This document shows positions 1 through 8,022 of a stretch of DNA of 64,000 nucleotides, in pieces. The DNA lies in the NCBI RefSeq assembly GCF_900094585.1, contig NZ_FMAG01000006.1, positions 124,001 to 188,000 of the forward strand, in the 5' to 3' direction. This DNA is from Martinezella multihospitum. Its GTDB lineage: Bacteria > Pseudomonadota > Alphaproteobacteria > Rhizobiales > Rhizobiaceae. The translations under genes and the position numbers were made by a program. Positions within the stretch are counted from its first letter, which is position 1, and every line of letters begins with the position of its first letter. The notes beneath the pieces are model-generated. The model saw nothing but the letters and a program-made list of their open reading frames with translations, was not told the DNA's origin and did no database searches.

Positions 1-289
1 AGGCGTCATAGATCGAAGCGTCGCCGTGCGGGTGGTAGCTACCCATGACGTCGGCGACGGGACGAGCCGACTTTACATATTTGCGGTTCCAGTGATAGCC
101 GCTCTGATGGGCCGCATAGAGAATGCGCCGATGAACGGGCTTCAGACCATCGCGAACGTCGGGAAGCGCGCGGCTGACGATCACGCTCATGGCGTAATCG
201 AGATACGACCGCTGCATTTCCTCCATGATGGAAATCGGCTCGATGCCTGGCGGGAGCTTCCCGCCGCCGGGTGGTGTTTGCTCAGTCAA
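1..289 (-). CDS. gyrA: DNA gyrase subunit A, N-terminal part (cut by window start)
   Basis: This is the first 96 codons of the gyrase A subunit, the DNA-cleaving half of the type II topoisomerase that introduces negative supercoils. The segment EEMQRSYLDYAMSVIVSRAL and the following PDVRDGLKPVHRR are hallmark GyrA N-terminal sequence, and HPHGDASIYDA is the start of the quinolone-resistance region. The start is TTG at 289: an in-frame TGA lies three codons upstream and no ATG or GTG is available, so TTG is the only choice. The residue matching E. coli Ser83 is Ala, as known in some other alphaproteobacteria, where it lowers quinolone susceptibility. ParC is less likely because its N-terminus differs. 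The rest of the gene lies left of the window. Confidence 0.93.
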   Translation of the reverse strand, partial: MTEQTPPGGGKLPPGIEPISIMEEMQRSYLDYAMSVIVSRALPDVRDGLKPVHRRILYAAHQSGYHWNRKYVKSARPVADVMGSYHPHGDASIYDA

Positions 290-514
290 AACAGATCACG
301 ATCTCTTTTAGAATCACTGCGAAATTTATAGCCGAAAGGCCTGGCGAGCGCCAATTTGGGCCGGTGTTTTTGAACAGGCTTTTGCCCCTTTAAGCCATGA
401 AATCGAACATTTCCATGGCGTAACCAGCCAATAGCAGCGCATGGCTCTTTGCGAAAGCTCGTTCCTCGCATAACAATGCTCGATAACAACGACAGAACAA
501 GCTTTGGGGACTAT

Positions 515-1147
515 ATGGCGAGCGCGGATACGCTGATCAATGCCTTCACGACTCTGCTTGTGACCGTCGATCCGCCTGGGCTCGCACCGCTTTTTATCGG
601 GCTTACGGCGGGCATGAATCGCTCCGAGCGCAAGCAGGTGGCTCTGCGCGGATCGTTGATCGCCTTCTTCATCCTGGCAGCCTTTGCGCTATTCGGAGCA
701 AGCGTCCTTGGCGTGCTCGGCATCTCCATCGGCGCCTTCCGCATCGCCGGCGGCCTGCTCCTATTCTGGATCGCTTTCGAGATGGTATTCGAGCGGCGGC
801 AGGACAGGAAAGAGAAGACGACGGAAGTCGCCATCACGAAGGATCATATTCGCAATATAGCGGTCTTTCCCCTCGCCTTGCCGCTGATCGCCGGCCCCGG
901 CGCGATCTCGGCCACGATCCTCTTGGCAGGATCGCTGCAAACGACACTCGACCGGGCGCAGCTGATCGGCGTCATCGCCGCCAATCTCTGCCTGGTCTTT
1001 GCCGCACTTGCGATTTCCGACAGGCTGGACCGCATGCTTGGCGCAACCGGCCGCGCCATCCTGACCCGCCTGCTCGGGGTTATCCTCGCGGCACTTGCCG
1101 CGCAATTCGTCGTGGATGGCGCGAAGGCGGCACTCGCCCTTTCATGA
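515..1147 (+). CDS. MarC family integral membrane protein
   Basis: A 210-residue MarC/UPF0056-family membrane protein of unknown transport role in the inner membrane. The sequence shows the family's six hydrophobic segments, with the typical early VDPPGLAPLFIGLT stretch, the FRIAGGLLLFWIAFEM helix and the LPLIAGPGAIS motif. The frame is open from 449, but I place the start at ATG 515 (MASADTLINAF) because a GGGGA ribosome-binding sequence precedes it and the upstream residues are hydrophilic and unlike the family. It diverges from gyrA and converges on ssb, sharing a hairpin terminator with it. The family was once tied to multiple antibiotic resistance, a link later withdrawn, so no substrate is proposed. 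Confidence 0.88.
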   Translation: MASADTLINAFTTLLVTVDPPGLAPLFIGLTAGMNRSERKQVALRGSLIAFFILAAFALFGASVLGVLGISIGAFRIAGGLLLFWIAFEMVFERRQDRKEKTTEVAITKDHIRNIAVFPLALPLIAGPGAISATILLAGSLQTTLDRAQLIGVIAANLCLVFAALAISDRLDRMLGATGRAILTRLLGVILAALAAQFVVDGAKAALALS

Positions 1148-1176
1148 AAAAGCCCGCCAAACGGGGCGGGCTTTTA
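1147..1176. terminator. Bidirectional hairpin terminator between marC and ssb
   Basis: The arms AAAGCCCGCC and GGGCGGGCTTT pair around a short AAAC loop, with A and T runs on both sides. It lies between the converging marC and ssb genes and can act on both strands. Confidence 0.8.
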
Positions 1177-1199
1177 AAGATCAAGCGGCTGCGCCGATC

Positions 1200-1760
1200 T
1201 CAGAACGGGATGTCATCATCCAGATCGCGCGAGAAATTGCCGCCGCCACCGCTCTGGTTACCGCCGCCGCGGTTGCCACCGCCGCCGCGAGAGGAGCCCT
1301 GCGAAGAGGACTGGCCATAGTCGTCACCGCCGTAATCACCGCCACCGCCGAAGTCACCGCCGCCACGACCACCGCGGCTTCCGCCTTCGAAGGAGCCGCC
1401 GCCTTCGCCGCGACCATCGAGCATGGTCAGGGTCGAATTGAAACCCTGCAGCACGATCTCGGTCGAATATTTGTCCTGACCGTTCTGGTCCTGCCATTTG
1501 CGGGTCTGCAGCGCGCCTTCGATGTAAACCTTGGCGCCCTTCTTCAAATACTGCTCCGCGACCTTGCAGAGGCCTTCATTGAAGATGACAACGCGGTGCC
1601 ATTCCGTCTTTTCCTTGCGCTCACCGGAATTGCGGTCGCGCCAAGTCTCGGAGGTGGCGATATTGAGATTGGCGATCGGACGGCCATCCTGCGTGCGGCG
1701 GATTTCCGGGTCCGCCCCGAGATTTCCAATCAGAATTACCTTATTCACACTACCGGCCAT
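1200..1760 (-). CDS. ssb: Single-stranded DNA-binding protein
   Basis: SSB coats single-stranded DNA during replication, repair and recombination. The 186-residue protein opens with MAGSVNKVILIGNLGADPE, the standard start of alphaproteobacterial SSB, and carries an OB fold over about the first 110 residues (RRTQDGRPIANLNIATSE, EWHRVVIF). A glycine-rich low-complexity linker of about 65 residues follows, then the acidic tip DDDIPF that recruits partner proteins. The frame is open eight residues further upstream, but ATG 1760 is preceded by AGGGTGG and matches the family. It diverges from uvrA across a LexA box, so SOS control of one or both genes is likely. Confidence 0.95.
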   Translation of the reverse strand: MAGSVNKVILIGNLGADPEIRRTQDGRPIANLNIATSETWRDRNSGERKEKTEWHRVVIFNEGLCKVAEQYLKKGAKVYIEGALQTRKWQDQNGQDKYSTEIVLQGFNSTLTMLDGRGEGGGSFEGGSRGGRGGGDFGGGGDYGGDDYGQSSSQGSSRGGGGNRGGGNQSGGGGNFSRDLDDDIPF

Positions 1761-1895
1761 GACACCACCCTGCTTGCCGCCCATCGACGGCTTTGAAATT
1801 CAATCCGAGCACCTTAACCCATAGCAGGCATCGGGTGCTATTTATGCGGCCTTTCCAGCTCCGTTCATCCACAAAGAATTCGCCGCGATAATTTT

Positions 1896-1910
1896 GTTCT
1901 TTATTTGTTC
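1896..1910. promoter_or_regulatory. LexA (SOS) box between ssb and uvrA
   Basis: The sequence GTTC-N7-GTTC (GTTCTTTATTTGTTC) matches exactly the direct-repeat LexA site established for alphaproteobacteria. It lies 122 bases before the uvrA start and 136 before the ssb start, in an AT-rich divergent promoter region, where it would repress uvrA and possibly ssb until DNA damage. Confidence 0.82.
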
Positions 1911-2031
1911 TAATTTATCCCTATGATCATGTCAACGGAATCGAAAACCCGGCTCCACCCTTCATTTCAGCCTCGACTCGCGGGCTGACATCACTAAATA
2001 AAGGCAGACTCCAAGGGACCTGCATACGACG

Positions 2032-4953
2032 ATGAGCGAACTGAAGACTATTTCCATACGTGGTGCGCGTGAGCACAATCTCAAGGGCATCGATCTCGAC
2101 CTGCCACGCAACAAGCTGATCGTCATGACCGGCCTTTCCGGCTCCGGCAAGTCGTCGCTCGCCTTCGACACCATTTATGCCGAGGGCCAGCGCCGTTATG
2201 TCGAAAGCCTTTCGGCCTATGCGCGCCAGTTCCTTGAGATGATGCAGAAGCCAGATGTCGACCAGATCGACGGCCTCTCGCCGGCGATTTCGATCGAGCA
2301 GAAGACCACCTCGCGCAATCCGCGCTCGACGGTCGGCACGGTCACCGAGATCTACGACTATATGCGTCTGCTGTTTGCGCGCGTCGGCGTTCCCTATTCG
2401 CCGGTCACGGGTCTGCCGATCGAGAGCCAGACGGTCAGCCAGATGGTCGACCGCGTGCTCGCATACGAGGAAGGCACCAGGCTCTATATTCTGGCGCCGC
2501 TCGTGCGTGGGCGTAAGGGCGAATACAAAAAGGAACTGGCGGAGCTCATGAAGAAGGGCTTCCAGCGCGTCAAGGTCGACGGCCAGTTCTACGAGATCGC
2601 CGATGTGCCGGCGCTCGACAAGAAATATAAGCACGATATCGACGTCGTGGTCGATCGTATCGTCGTGCGCCCTGACATGGCGGCTCGTCTTGCCGACAGT
2701 TTCGAGACTTCACTGCGTCTGGCTGATGGTCTTGCGGTCGCGGAATTTGCCGACAAGCCCTTGCCGCCGGAAGAAACCGCCGCCGGCGGTTCGGCCAACA
2801 AGTCGCTGAACGAGACGCATGAGCGCGTGCTGTTCTCGGAGAAGTTTGCCTGCCCGGTTTCCGGCTTCACCATTCCGGAAATCGAACCGCGCCTGTTCTC
2901 GTTCAACAATCCCTTTGGCGCCTGCCCGTCCTGCGACGGCTTGGGCTCGCAGCAGAAGATTGATCCCGAACTGATCGTGCCGGAGCCGGAGCGCACGCTG
3001 CGCGATGGCGCCATCGCGCCATGGGCCAAGTCGACCTCGCCCTATTACAATCAGACACTGGAAGCGCTCGGCAAGCATTATGGCTTCAAGCTCGGAAGCC
3101 GCTGGAACGAGCTTTCGGAAAAGGCGCAGGATGTCATTCTGAACGGCACGGAAGACAAGATCGAATTCCACTATGCCGACGGTGCGCGTTCCTACACCAC
3201 GCACAAGAATTTCGAAGGCATCGTGCCGAACCTCGAGCGCCGCTGGAAGGAAACGGATTCCGCCTGGGCGCGCGAAGAGATCGAGCGCTTCATGTCGGCG
3301 GCCCCTTGCCCGGCCTGCAACGGCTATCGCCTGAAGCCCGAAGCTTTGGCGGTCAAGATCGACAAGCTGCACATCAGCCAGGTGGCGGAAATGTCGATCC
3401 GCGTCGCCCGCGACTGGTTCGACGCTCTGCCGGGGACATTCACCGACAAGCAGAACGAGATTGCCGTGCGCATCCTCAAGGAAATCCGTGATCGCCTACG
3501 TTTCCTGAACGATGTCGGCCTTGAATATCTAAGCCTGTCACGCAATTCCGGCACGCTTTCCGGCGGCGAAAGCCAGCGCATTCGCTTGGCGTCGCAGATC
3601 GGCTCGGGCCTGACGGGCGTTCTCTATGTCCTCGACGAACCGTCCATCGGCCTGCATCAGCGCGACAATGCCCGCCTGCTGGAAACGCTGAAGCATCTGC
3701 GCGATATCGGCAACACCGTGATCGTCGTCGAGCATGACGAAGACGCGATCCTGACGGCCGATGATGTCGTCGATATCGGCCCGGCCGCCGGCGTCCATGG
3801 CGGCCAGGTCGTGGCGCATGGCACGCCGCAGGACATCATGGCGAACCCGAAGTCACTGACCGGTAAATATCTTTCCGGCGAACTCGGCGTGCTGGTTCCG
3901 GACGAGCGTCGCAAGCCCAAGAAGGGCAAGGAAATCAAGGTCGTCGGCGCTAGAGGCAACAACCTCAAGAATGTCACGGCTTCGATCCCGCTCGGCGTGT
4001 TCACGGCGGTGACGGGCGTTTCCGGCGGTGGCAAATCGACCTTCCTGATCGAGACGTTGTACAAGTCGGCGGCGCGCCGCGTCATGGGTGCGCGGGAAAT
4101 TCCCGCGGATCACGACCGCATCGACGGCTTCGAGCATATCGACAAGGTGATCGATATCGATCAGTCGCCGATCGGCCGGACCCCGCGTTCGAACCCGGCG
4201 ACCTATACCGGCGCCTTCACGCCGATCCGCGACTGGTTTGCCGGTCTGCCGGAAGCCAAGGCACGCGGCTATCAGCCGGGCCGCTTCTCCTTCAACGTCA
4301 AGGGCGGCCGCTGCGAGGCATGCCAGGGTGACGGCGTCATCAAGATCGAGATGCACTTCCTGCCCGACGTTTACGTCACTTGCGACGTCTGCCACGGCAA
4401 GCGCTACAACCGCGAGACACTCGACGTCACTTTCAAGACCAAGTCGATCGCCGACGTGCTCGACATGACGGTCGAGGAAGGCGTCGATTTCTTTGCCGCC
4501 GTTCCGGCCGTGCGCGACAAGCTGCAGAGCCTGAAGGATGTCGGCCTCGGCTACATCAAGGTCGGACAACAGGCCAATACGCTTTCGGGTGGCGAGGCGC
4601 AGCGCGTCAAGCTAGCCAAGGAATTGTCGAAGCGATCGACGGGCCGCACGCTCTACATTCTCGACGAACCCACAACCGGTCTGCACTTCCACGATGTCGC
4701 CAAGCTTCTGGAAATGCTGCACGAACTGGTCAATCAGGGCAATTCCGTCGTGGTCATCGAGCATAATCTCGAAGTCATCAAGACCGCCGACTGGATCCTC
4801 GATTTCGGTCCGGAAGGTGGCGACGGCGGCGGCGAGATCGTGGCCGTCGGTACGCCGGAAGCGGTCGTCAGGGAAAAGCGCTCCTATACGGGGCAGTTCC
4901 TGAAGGAATTGCTGGAGCGGCGCCCGGTGAAGAAGGTTGCGGCGGCGGAGTGA
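2032..4953 (+). CDS. uvrA: Excinuclease ABC subunit UvrA
   Basis: The damage-recognition ATPase of nucleotide excision repair, which loads UvrB onto DNA lesions. The 973-residue protein has two ABC ATPase halves. The first Walker A (GLSGSGKSSLAFDT) is at about residues 34-47 and its signature LSGGESQRIRL near 509. The second Walker A (GVSGGGKSTF) is near 662 and its signature LSGGEAQRVKL near 851. Zinc-binding cysteines are present, including CPSCDG near 297, CPACNG near 425 and the CEACQGDG/CDVCHGKRYN pair near 761-790. The length fits the family. The start MSELKTISIRGAREHNLKG is the conserved N-terminus. A LexA box upstream indicates SOS induction. The DUF72 gene follows after 33 bases. Confidence 0.97.
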   Translation: MSELKTISIRGAREHNLKGIDLDLPRNKLIVMTGLSGSGKSSLAFDTIYAEGQRRYVESLSAYARQFLEMMQKPDVDQIDGLSPAISIEQKTTSRNPRSTVGTVTEIYDYMRLLFARVGVPYSPVTGLPIESQTVSQMVDRVLAYEEGTRLYILAPLVRGRKGEYKKELAELMKKGFQRVKVDGQFYEIADVPALDKKYKHDIDVVVDRIVVRPDMAARLADSFETSLRLADGLAVAEFADKPLPPEETAAGGSANKSLNETHERVLFSEKFACPVSGFTIPEIEPRLFSFNNPFGACPSCDGLGSQQKIDPELIVPEPERTLRDGAIAPWAKSTSPYYNQTLEALGKHYGFKLGSRWNELSEKAQDVILNGTEDKIEFHYADGARSYTTHKNFEGIVPNLERRWKETDSAWAREEIERFMSAAPCPACNGYRLKPEALAVKIDKLHISQVAEMSIRVARDWFDALPGTFTDKQNEIAVRILKEIRDRLRFLNDVGLEYLSLSRNSGTLSGGESQRIRLASQIGSGLTGVLYVLDEPSIGLHQRDNARLLETLKHLRDIGNTVIVVEHDEDAILTADDVVDIGPAAGVHGGQVVAHGTPQDIMANPKSLTGKYLSGELGVLVPDERRKPKKGKEIKVVGARGNNLKNVTASIPLGVFTAVTGVSGGGKSTFLIETLYKSAARRVMGAREIPADHDRIDGFEHIDKVIDIDQSPIGRTPRSNPATYTGAFTPIRDWFAGLPEAKARGYQPGRFSFNVKGGRCEACQGDGVIKIEMHFLPDVYVTCDVCHGKRYNRETLDVTFKTKSIADVLDMTVEEGVDFFAAVPAVRDKLQSLKDVGLGYIKVGQQANTLSGGEAQRVKLAKELSKRSTGRTLYILDEPTTGLHFHDVAKLLEMLHELVNQGNSVVVIEHNLEVIKTADWILDFGPEGGDGGGEIVAVGTPEAVVREKRSYTGQFLKELLERRPVKKVAAAE

Positions 4954-4986
4954 AAATCACCCGGCCGAATGGCCAAGGAGGAAAGA

Positions 4987-5793
4987 ATGACCAAAGCGGG
5001 CGAAATCCGCACAGGCATAGGCGGCTGGACTTTCGAGCCCTGGCGCGGGACCTTCTATCCCGACACGCTGAAGCAGAAGGACGAACTCAATTACGCCAGC
5101 CGCCAGCTGAGGGTGATCGAGGTCAACGGCACCTATTACAGCACGCAGAAACCCGAGGTCTTTGCCAAGTGGGCCGCCGATGTGCCTGATGGATTCATTT
5201 TCTCCTTGAAGGCCACCCGCTTCGTCACCAATCGCCGGATTCTTGCCGAGGCCGGCGAATCCATGCAGAAATTTCTGGAATCTGGGATCAGCGAGCTCGG
5301 CGATCATCTCGGCCCGCTGCTCTGGCAGTTCGCGCCGACGAAGAAATTTGATTCCGACGATTTCGAGGCCTTCCTCAAGCTGCTGCCGGGGAAGCAGGAC
5401 GGCCTTGCCTTGAAACACGTTGTCGAGGTCCGGCACGATTCCTTCAAGGTGCCGGAGTTCGTCGCGCTGCTCGAAAAATACAATGTCGCACCCGTTTGCG
5501 CCGAGCATTTCGACTATCCGATGATCGCCGATGTCACGGCCGATTTCGTCTATGCCCGCCTGCAGAAGGGATCGGACGATATCAAGACCTGTTATCCGCC
5601 GAAGGACCTGAAAGCCTGGGCGGATCGCCTGAAATCATGGGCCACAGGCAATGTGCCTGATGATCTGCCGCTGATCGACGCCAAGCGCAAGGTCAAGGCG
5701 GAACCGCGCGATGTCTTTGCTTTCATGATCCACGAAGGCAAGGTAAATGCACCGCCCGGCGCGATTGCATTGCAGGCGGAAGTCGCCAAGTAG
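4987..5793 (+). CDS. DUF72 (YecE-like) family protein
   Basis: A 268-residue member of the DUF72/YecE family, a TIM-barrel-like fold with no agreed function. Family features are visible: the opening IRTGIGGWTFEPWRGTFYP, the segment EVNGTYYSTQKPEVFAKWA, and VCAEHFDYPMIADVTADFVYARL in the second half. The start at ATG 4987 is preceded by a strong AAGGAGG ribosome-binding site. An ATG six codons upstream is open but has no such site. It sits 33 bases after uvrA on the same strand and may be co-transcribed, which hints only weakly at a link with DNA damage. It converges on the NAD(P)HX repair gene, with two bases between stop codons. Confidence 0.85.
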   Translation: MTKAGEIRTGIGGWTFEPWRGTFYPDTLKQKDELNYASRQLRVIEVNGTYYSTQKPEVFAKWAADVPDGFIFSLKATRFVTNRRILAEAGESMQKFLESGISELGDHLGPLLWQFAPTKKFDSDDFEAFLKLLPGKQDGLALKHVVEVRHDSFKVPEFVALLEKYNVAPVCAEHFDYPMIADVTADFVYARLQKGSDDIKTCYPPKDLKAWADRLKSWATGNVPDDLPLIDAKRKVKAEPRDVFAFMIHEGKVNAPPGAIALQAEVAK

Positions 5794-5795
5794 CT

Positions 5796-7271
5796 TTAAA
5801 GCGGCTTGACGGCCGCCACGAGATCTTCGGCCGTCAGCCCCTTGCCGGCATGCTGGCCTGCCAGGCCATGCAGCCAGACGCCGGCAGCGGCCGCCTCGAA
5901 GGCCGGCGCCCCTTGCGCCATCAGGCCACCGACAATGCCGGCGAGCACATCGCCGGAGCCGGCGGTGGCAAGCCATGGCGGCGCGTTGGCATTGATCAGT
6001 GCCCTGCCGTCCGGAGCGGCGATCACGCTATCGGCACCCTTGTAGATGATGGCGGCATGGGCTCTGGCGGCCGCCGCCCTCGCCTTGTCAACCTTGCTCA
6101 AAGCGTCATCGGCGGCGATATCGGGGAAAAGACGACCAAACTCGCCTTCATGAGGCGTCAACACCAATCGCGTCGGCCCTTCGGCGAAAGCATCGAAAAG
6201 CTGTTGCGGATCGCCGCGAAACGAGGTGATGCCATCCGCATCGAGCACCAGATGTCGATCCGCGACCGCGAGGCAGAATTGCCTGGCCTTCTCGCCGACG
6301 CCGAAGCCAGGCCCGAGAACGAAGGTCGAGAGGCGCTGGTCAGCGAGCCATTCGCGCAACGAAGCTTCATCCGCGACAGCGTGCAGCATGATTGCGGTGA
6401 GCAAGCCGGCGTTGACACCAAGCGCTTCGGGCGGCGAGGCGATGGTGACTAGCCCAGCCCCAGCCTTCAGCCCGGCCATGGCCGACATGCGCGCGGCACC
6501 TGTCGCGTTCGGCCCGCCCGAGAAGACGACGAGATGGCCACGCTTGTATTTGTGCGTCTCGGTGCCTGCCGAGGGTATGGCGGCCAGCCATTGCGCCGGC
6601 GTGTTTTCGGCGAGCGCGCCGTCTGCATGGGCGCGTACGATACGTCCGGGAATGCCGATGTCGAAGACCTCCAGTTCGCCGCACAGGTCGCGACCCGGCA
6701 GGAGAAGATGCCCGGGCTTGCGTGTCATGAAGGTCACGGTGCGCTCGGCATGGAAGGCTGCACCAAGGGTCTGGCCGCTACGCCCATCGATTCCTGATGG
6801 CAGATCGACTGAAATCACGGAAACACCAGCTTCCGCGACGCGAGCGATCGTGGCAACCAACTCGTCCGGAATCGGCCGCGAGAGGCCCGCACCGAAGACC
6901 GCATCGATGACGACATCGCCGGCCTGTGGAACATAGCCGTCGATCGTCTCGCCCTCGATCGGGCAATCGGCAAAAGCGCAGGCCGCATCGCCCTTGAGTC
7001 GCCGGGGGTCGCCAAGATGGAAAAGCCGCACTTCGGCGCCGGCCTCTTTCAGCGCGCGGGCCGCGACATAGCCATCGCCGCCATTGTTGCCCGGTCCGCA
7101 GAGAACGGCATATCGGGTGGCTCCGGGAAAGTGCCGGAGCGCGGATGCGGCAACCGCCTGCCCTGCCTTCCCCATAAGCCCATAGGAATCGATGCCGGAT
7201 GCGGCCGCAGCGCGGTCGACGGCAGCCATGGCGTCGGGAGTGAGAAGCAGATCGGCGAGCGGCAACATCAT
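5796..7271 (-). CDS. nnr: Bifunctional NAD(P)H-hydrate epimerase / ADP-dependent dehydratase
   Basis: This fused enzyme repairs NAD(P)H hydrates: the N-terminal YjeF_N domain epimerises the R and S forms and the C-terminal carbohydrate-kinase-like domain dehydrates them using ADP. The N-terminal half shows the conserved CGPGNNGGDGYVAARAL near residues 58-74. The C-terminal half shows GPNATGAARMS, a TPHEGEF segment and TAGSGDVLAGIVGGL near the end. The length of about 491 residues fits the fused form. I chose the tandem ATGATG at 7271/7268 (MMLPLADLLLTPDAM) because the 34 residues upstream are unlike the family. No strong ribosome-binding site precedes it, so the exact start is uncertain. It diverges from glnB. 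Confidence 0.92.
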   Translation of the reverse strand: MMLPLADLLLTPDAMAAVDRAAAASGIDSYGLMGKAGQAVAASALRHFPGATRYAVLCGPGNNGGDGYVAARALKEAGAEVRLFHLGDPRRLKGDAACAFADCPIEGETIDGYVPQAGDVVIDAVFGAGLSRPIPDELVATIARVAEAGVSVISVDLPSGIDGRSGQTLGAAFHAERTVTFMTRKPGHLLLPGRDLCGELEVFDIGIPGRIVRAHADGALAENTPAQWLAAIPSAGTETHKYKRGHLVVFSGGPNATGAARMSAMAGLKAGAGLVTIASPPEALGVNAGLLTAIMLHAVADEASLREWLADQRLSTFVLGPGFGVGEKARQFCLAVADRHLVLDADGITSFRGDPQQLFDAFAEGPTRLVLTPHEGEFGRLFPDIAADDALSKVDKARAAAARAHAAIIYKGADSVIAAPDGRALINANAPPWLATAGSGDVLAGIVGGLMAQGAPAFEAAAAGVWLHGLAGQHAGKGLTAEDLVAAVKPL

Positions 7272-7541
7272 GGCGGATATTATAGATGCGAAATCTGCCT
7301 CAAAAACAACCGCTATTGCGGCCGCCATTTTGGTCGATAAATATGCATTTGCATAATAATTAAACAATAACATTCAAAGTCTTGCCGAAGCACAAACCTA
7401 CCGCGCATGGCTCTTTTTTGCGAATTTTTGCTTATCCCACGCATTTCCGCGCGAAATCGCTTCCATTTTTCCGAAAAATCCTCATCAATTCATCGTCTCG
7501 GTGCGAATTCGCCGAGATTTTTTACAGCGGTTCGTCCTCAG

Positions 7542-7558
7542 TTGGCATGATACGTGCA
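7542..7558 (+). promoter_or_regulatory. Sigma-54 promoter of glnB-glnA
   Basis: TTGGCATGATACGTGCA has the invariant GG (7544-7545) and GC (7556-7557) exactly ten bases apart, the diagnostic spacing of an RpoN promoter. It lies about 60 bases before glnB. NtrC-dependent sigma-54 transcription of glnBA is established in rhizobia. A GCGAATTCGC palindrome with TCTCG/CGAGA flanks lies upstream at about 7496-7517, but I cannot say it is an NtrC site. Confidence 0.8.
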
Positions 7559-7619
7559 TCACGTTGGCCGAGCGGGGAGTAGTCCTGCTGTATCAGGAGA
7601 AGCGGAGAGACATTTTCTC

Positions 7620-7958
7620 ATGAAAAAGATCGAAGCGATCATTAAGCCCTTCAAGCTCGACGAAGTGAAGGAAGCCCTTCAGGAAGTCGGCCTGCAGGGT
7701 ATCACCGTCACGGAAGCGAAGGGCTTCGGTCGTCAGAAGGGCCACACGGAGCTTTACCGTGGCGCCGAATACGTCGTCGACTTCCTGCCGAAGGTGAAGG
7801 TCGAAGTTGTATTGGCGGACGAAAATGCGGAAGCAGTGATCGAGGCCATCCGCAAGGCTGCGCAAACAGGCCGTATCGGCGACGGAAAGATTTTCGTTTC
7901 CAACGTGGAAGAAGTCATTCGAATCCGCACCGGCGAAACGGGCATCGACGCCATTTAA
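7620..7958 (+). CDS. glnB: Nitrogen regulatory protein PII
   Basis: PII is the trimeric signal protein that reads 2-oxoglutarate, ATP and glutamine status (through uridylylation) and controls NtrB and the glutamine synthetase adenylyltransferase. The 112-residue product MKKIEAIIKPFKLDEVKEAL is a standard PII. The T-loop RGAEYVVDFLPK carries the uridylylation site at Tyr51, and the B-loop TGRIGDGKIFV and C-loop are intact. The start at ATG 7620 gives the usual family length. The open frame extends 22 codons further upstream, but those codons overlap the promoter. It sits 64 bases before glnA, and the adjacency identifies it as glnB rather than glnK. Confidence 0.96.
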   Translation: MKKIEAIIKPFKLDEVKEALQEVGLQGITVTEAKGFGRQKGHTELYRGAEYVVDFLPKVKVEVVLADENAEAVIEAIRKAAQTGRIGDGKIFVSNVEEVIRIRTGETGIDAI

Positions 7959-8022
7959 TCCGCCCGGCCTATTCTCGGCCGCGGCTCGTTTAATCGTCAT
8001 CTAAGTCAAGGGAAGTAATTTA

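Noticed and set aside
286..489. Open frame of 67 codons on the minus strand upstream of gyrA
   Set aside because: It overlaps the gyrA start in another frame and the marC leader, has no ribosome-binding site and no protein-like composition.
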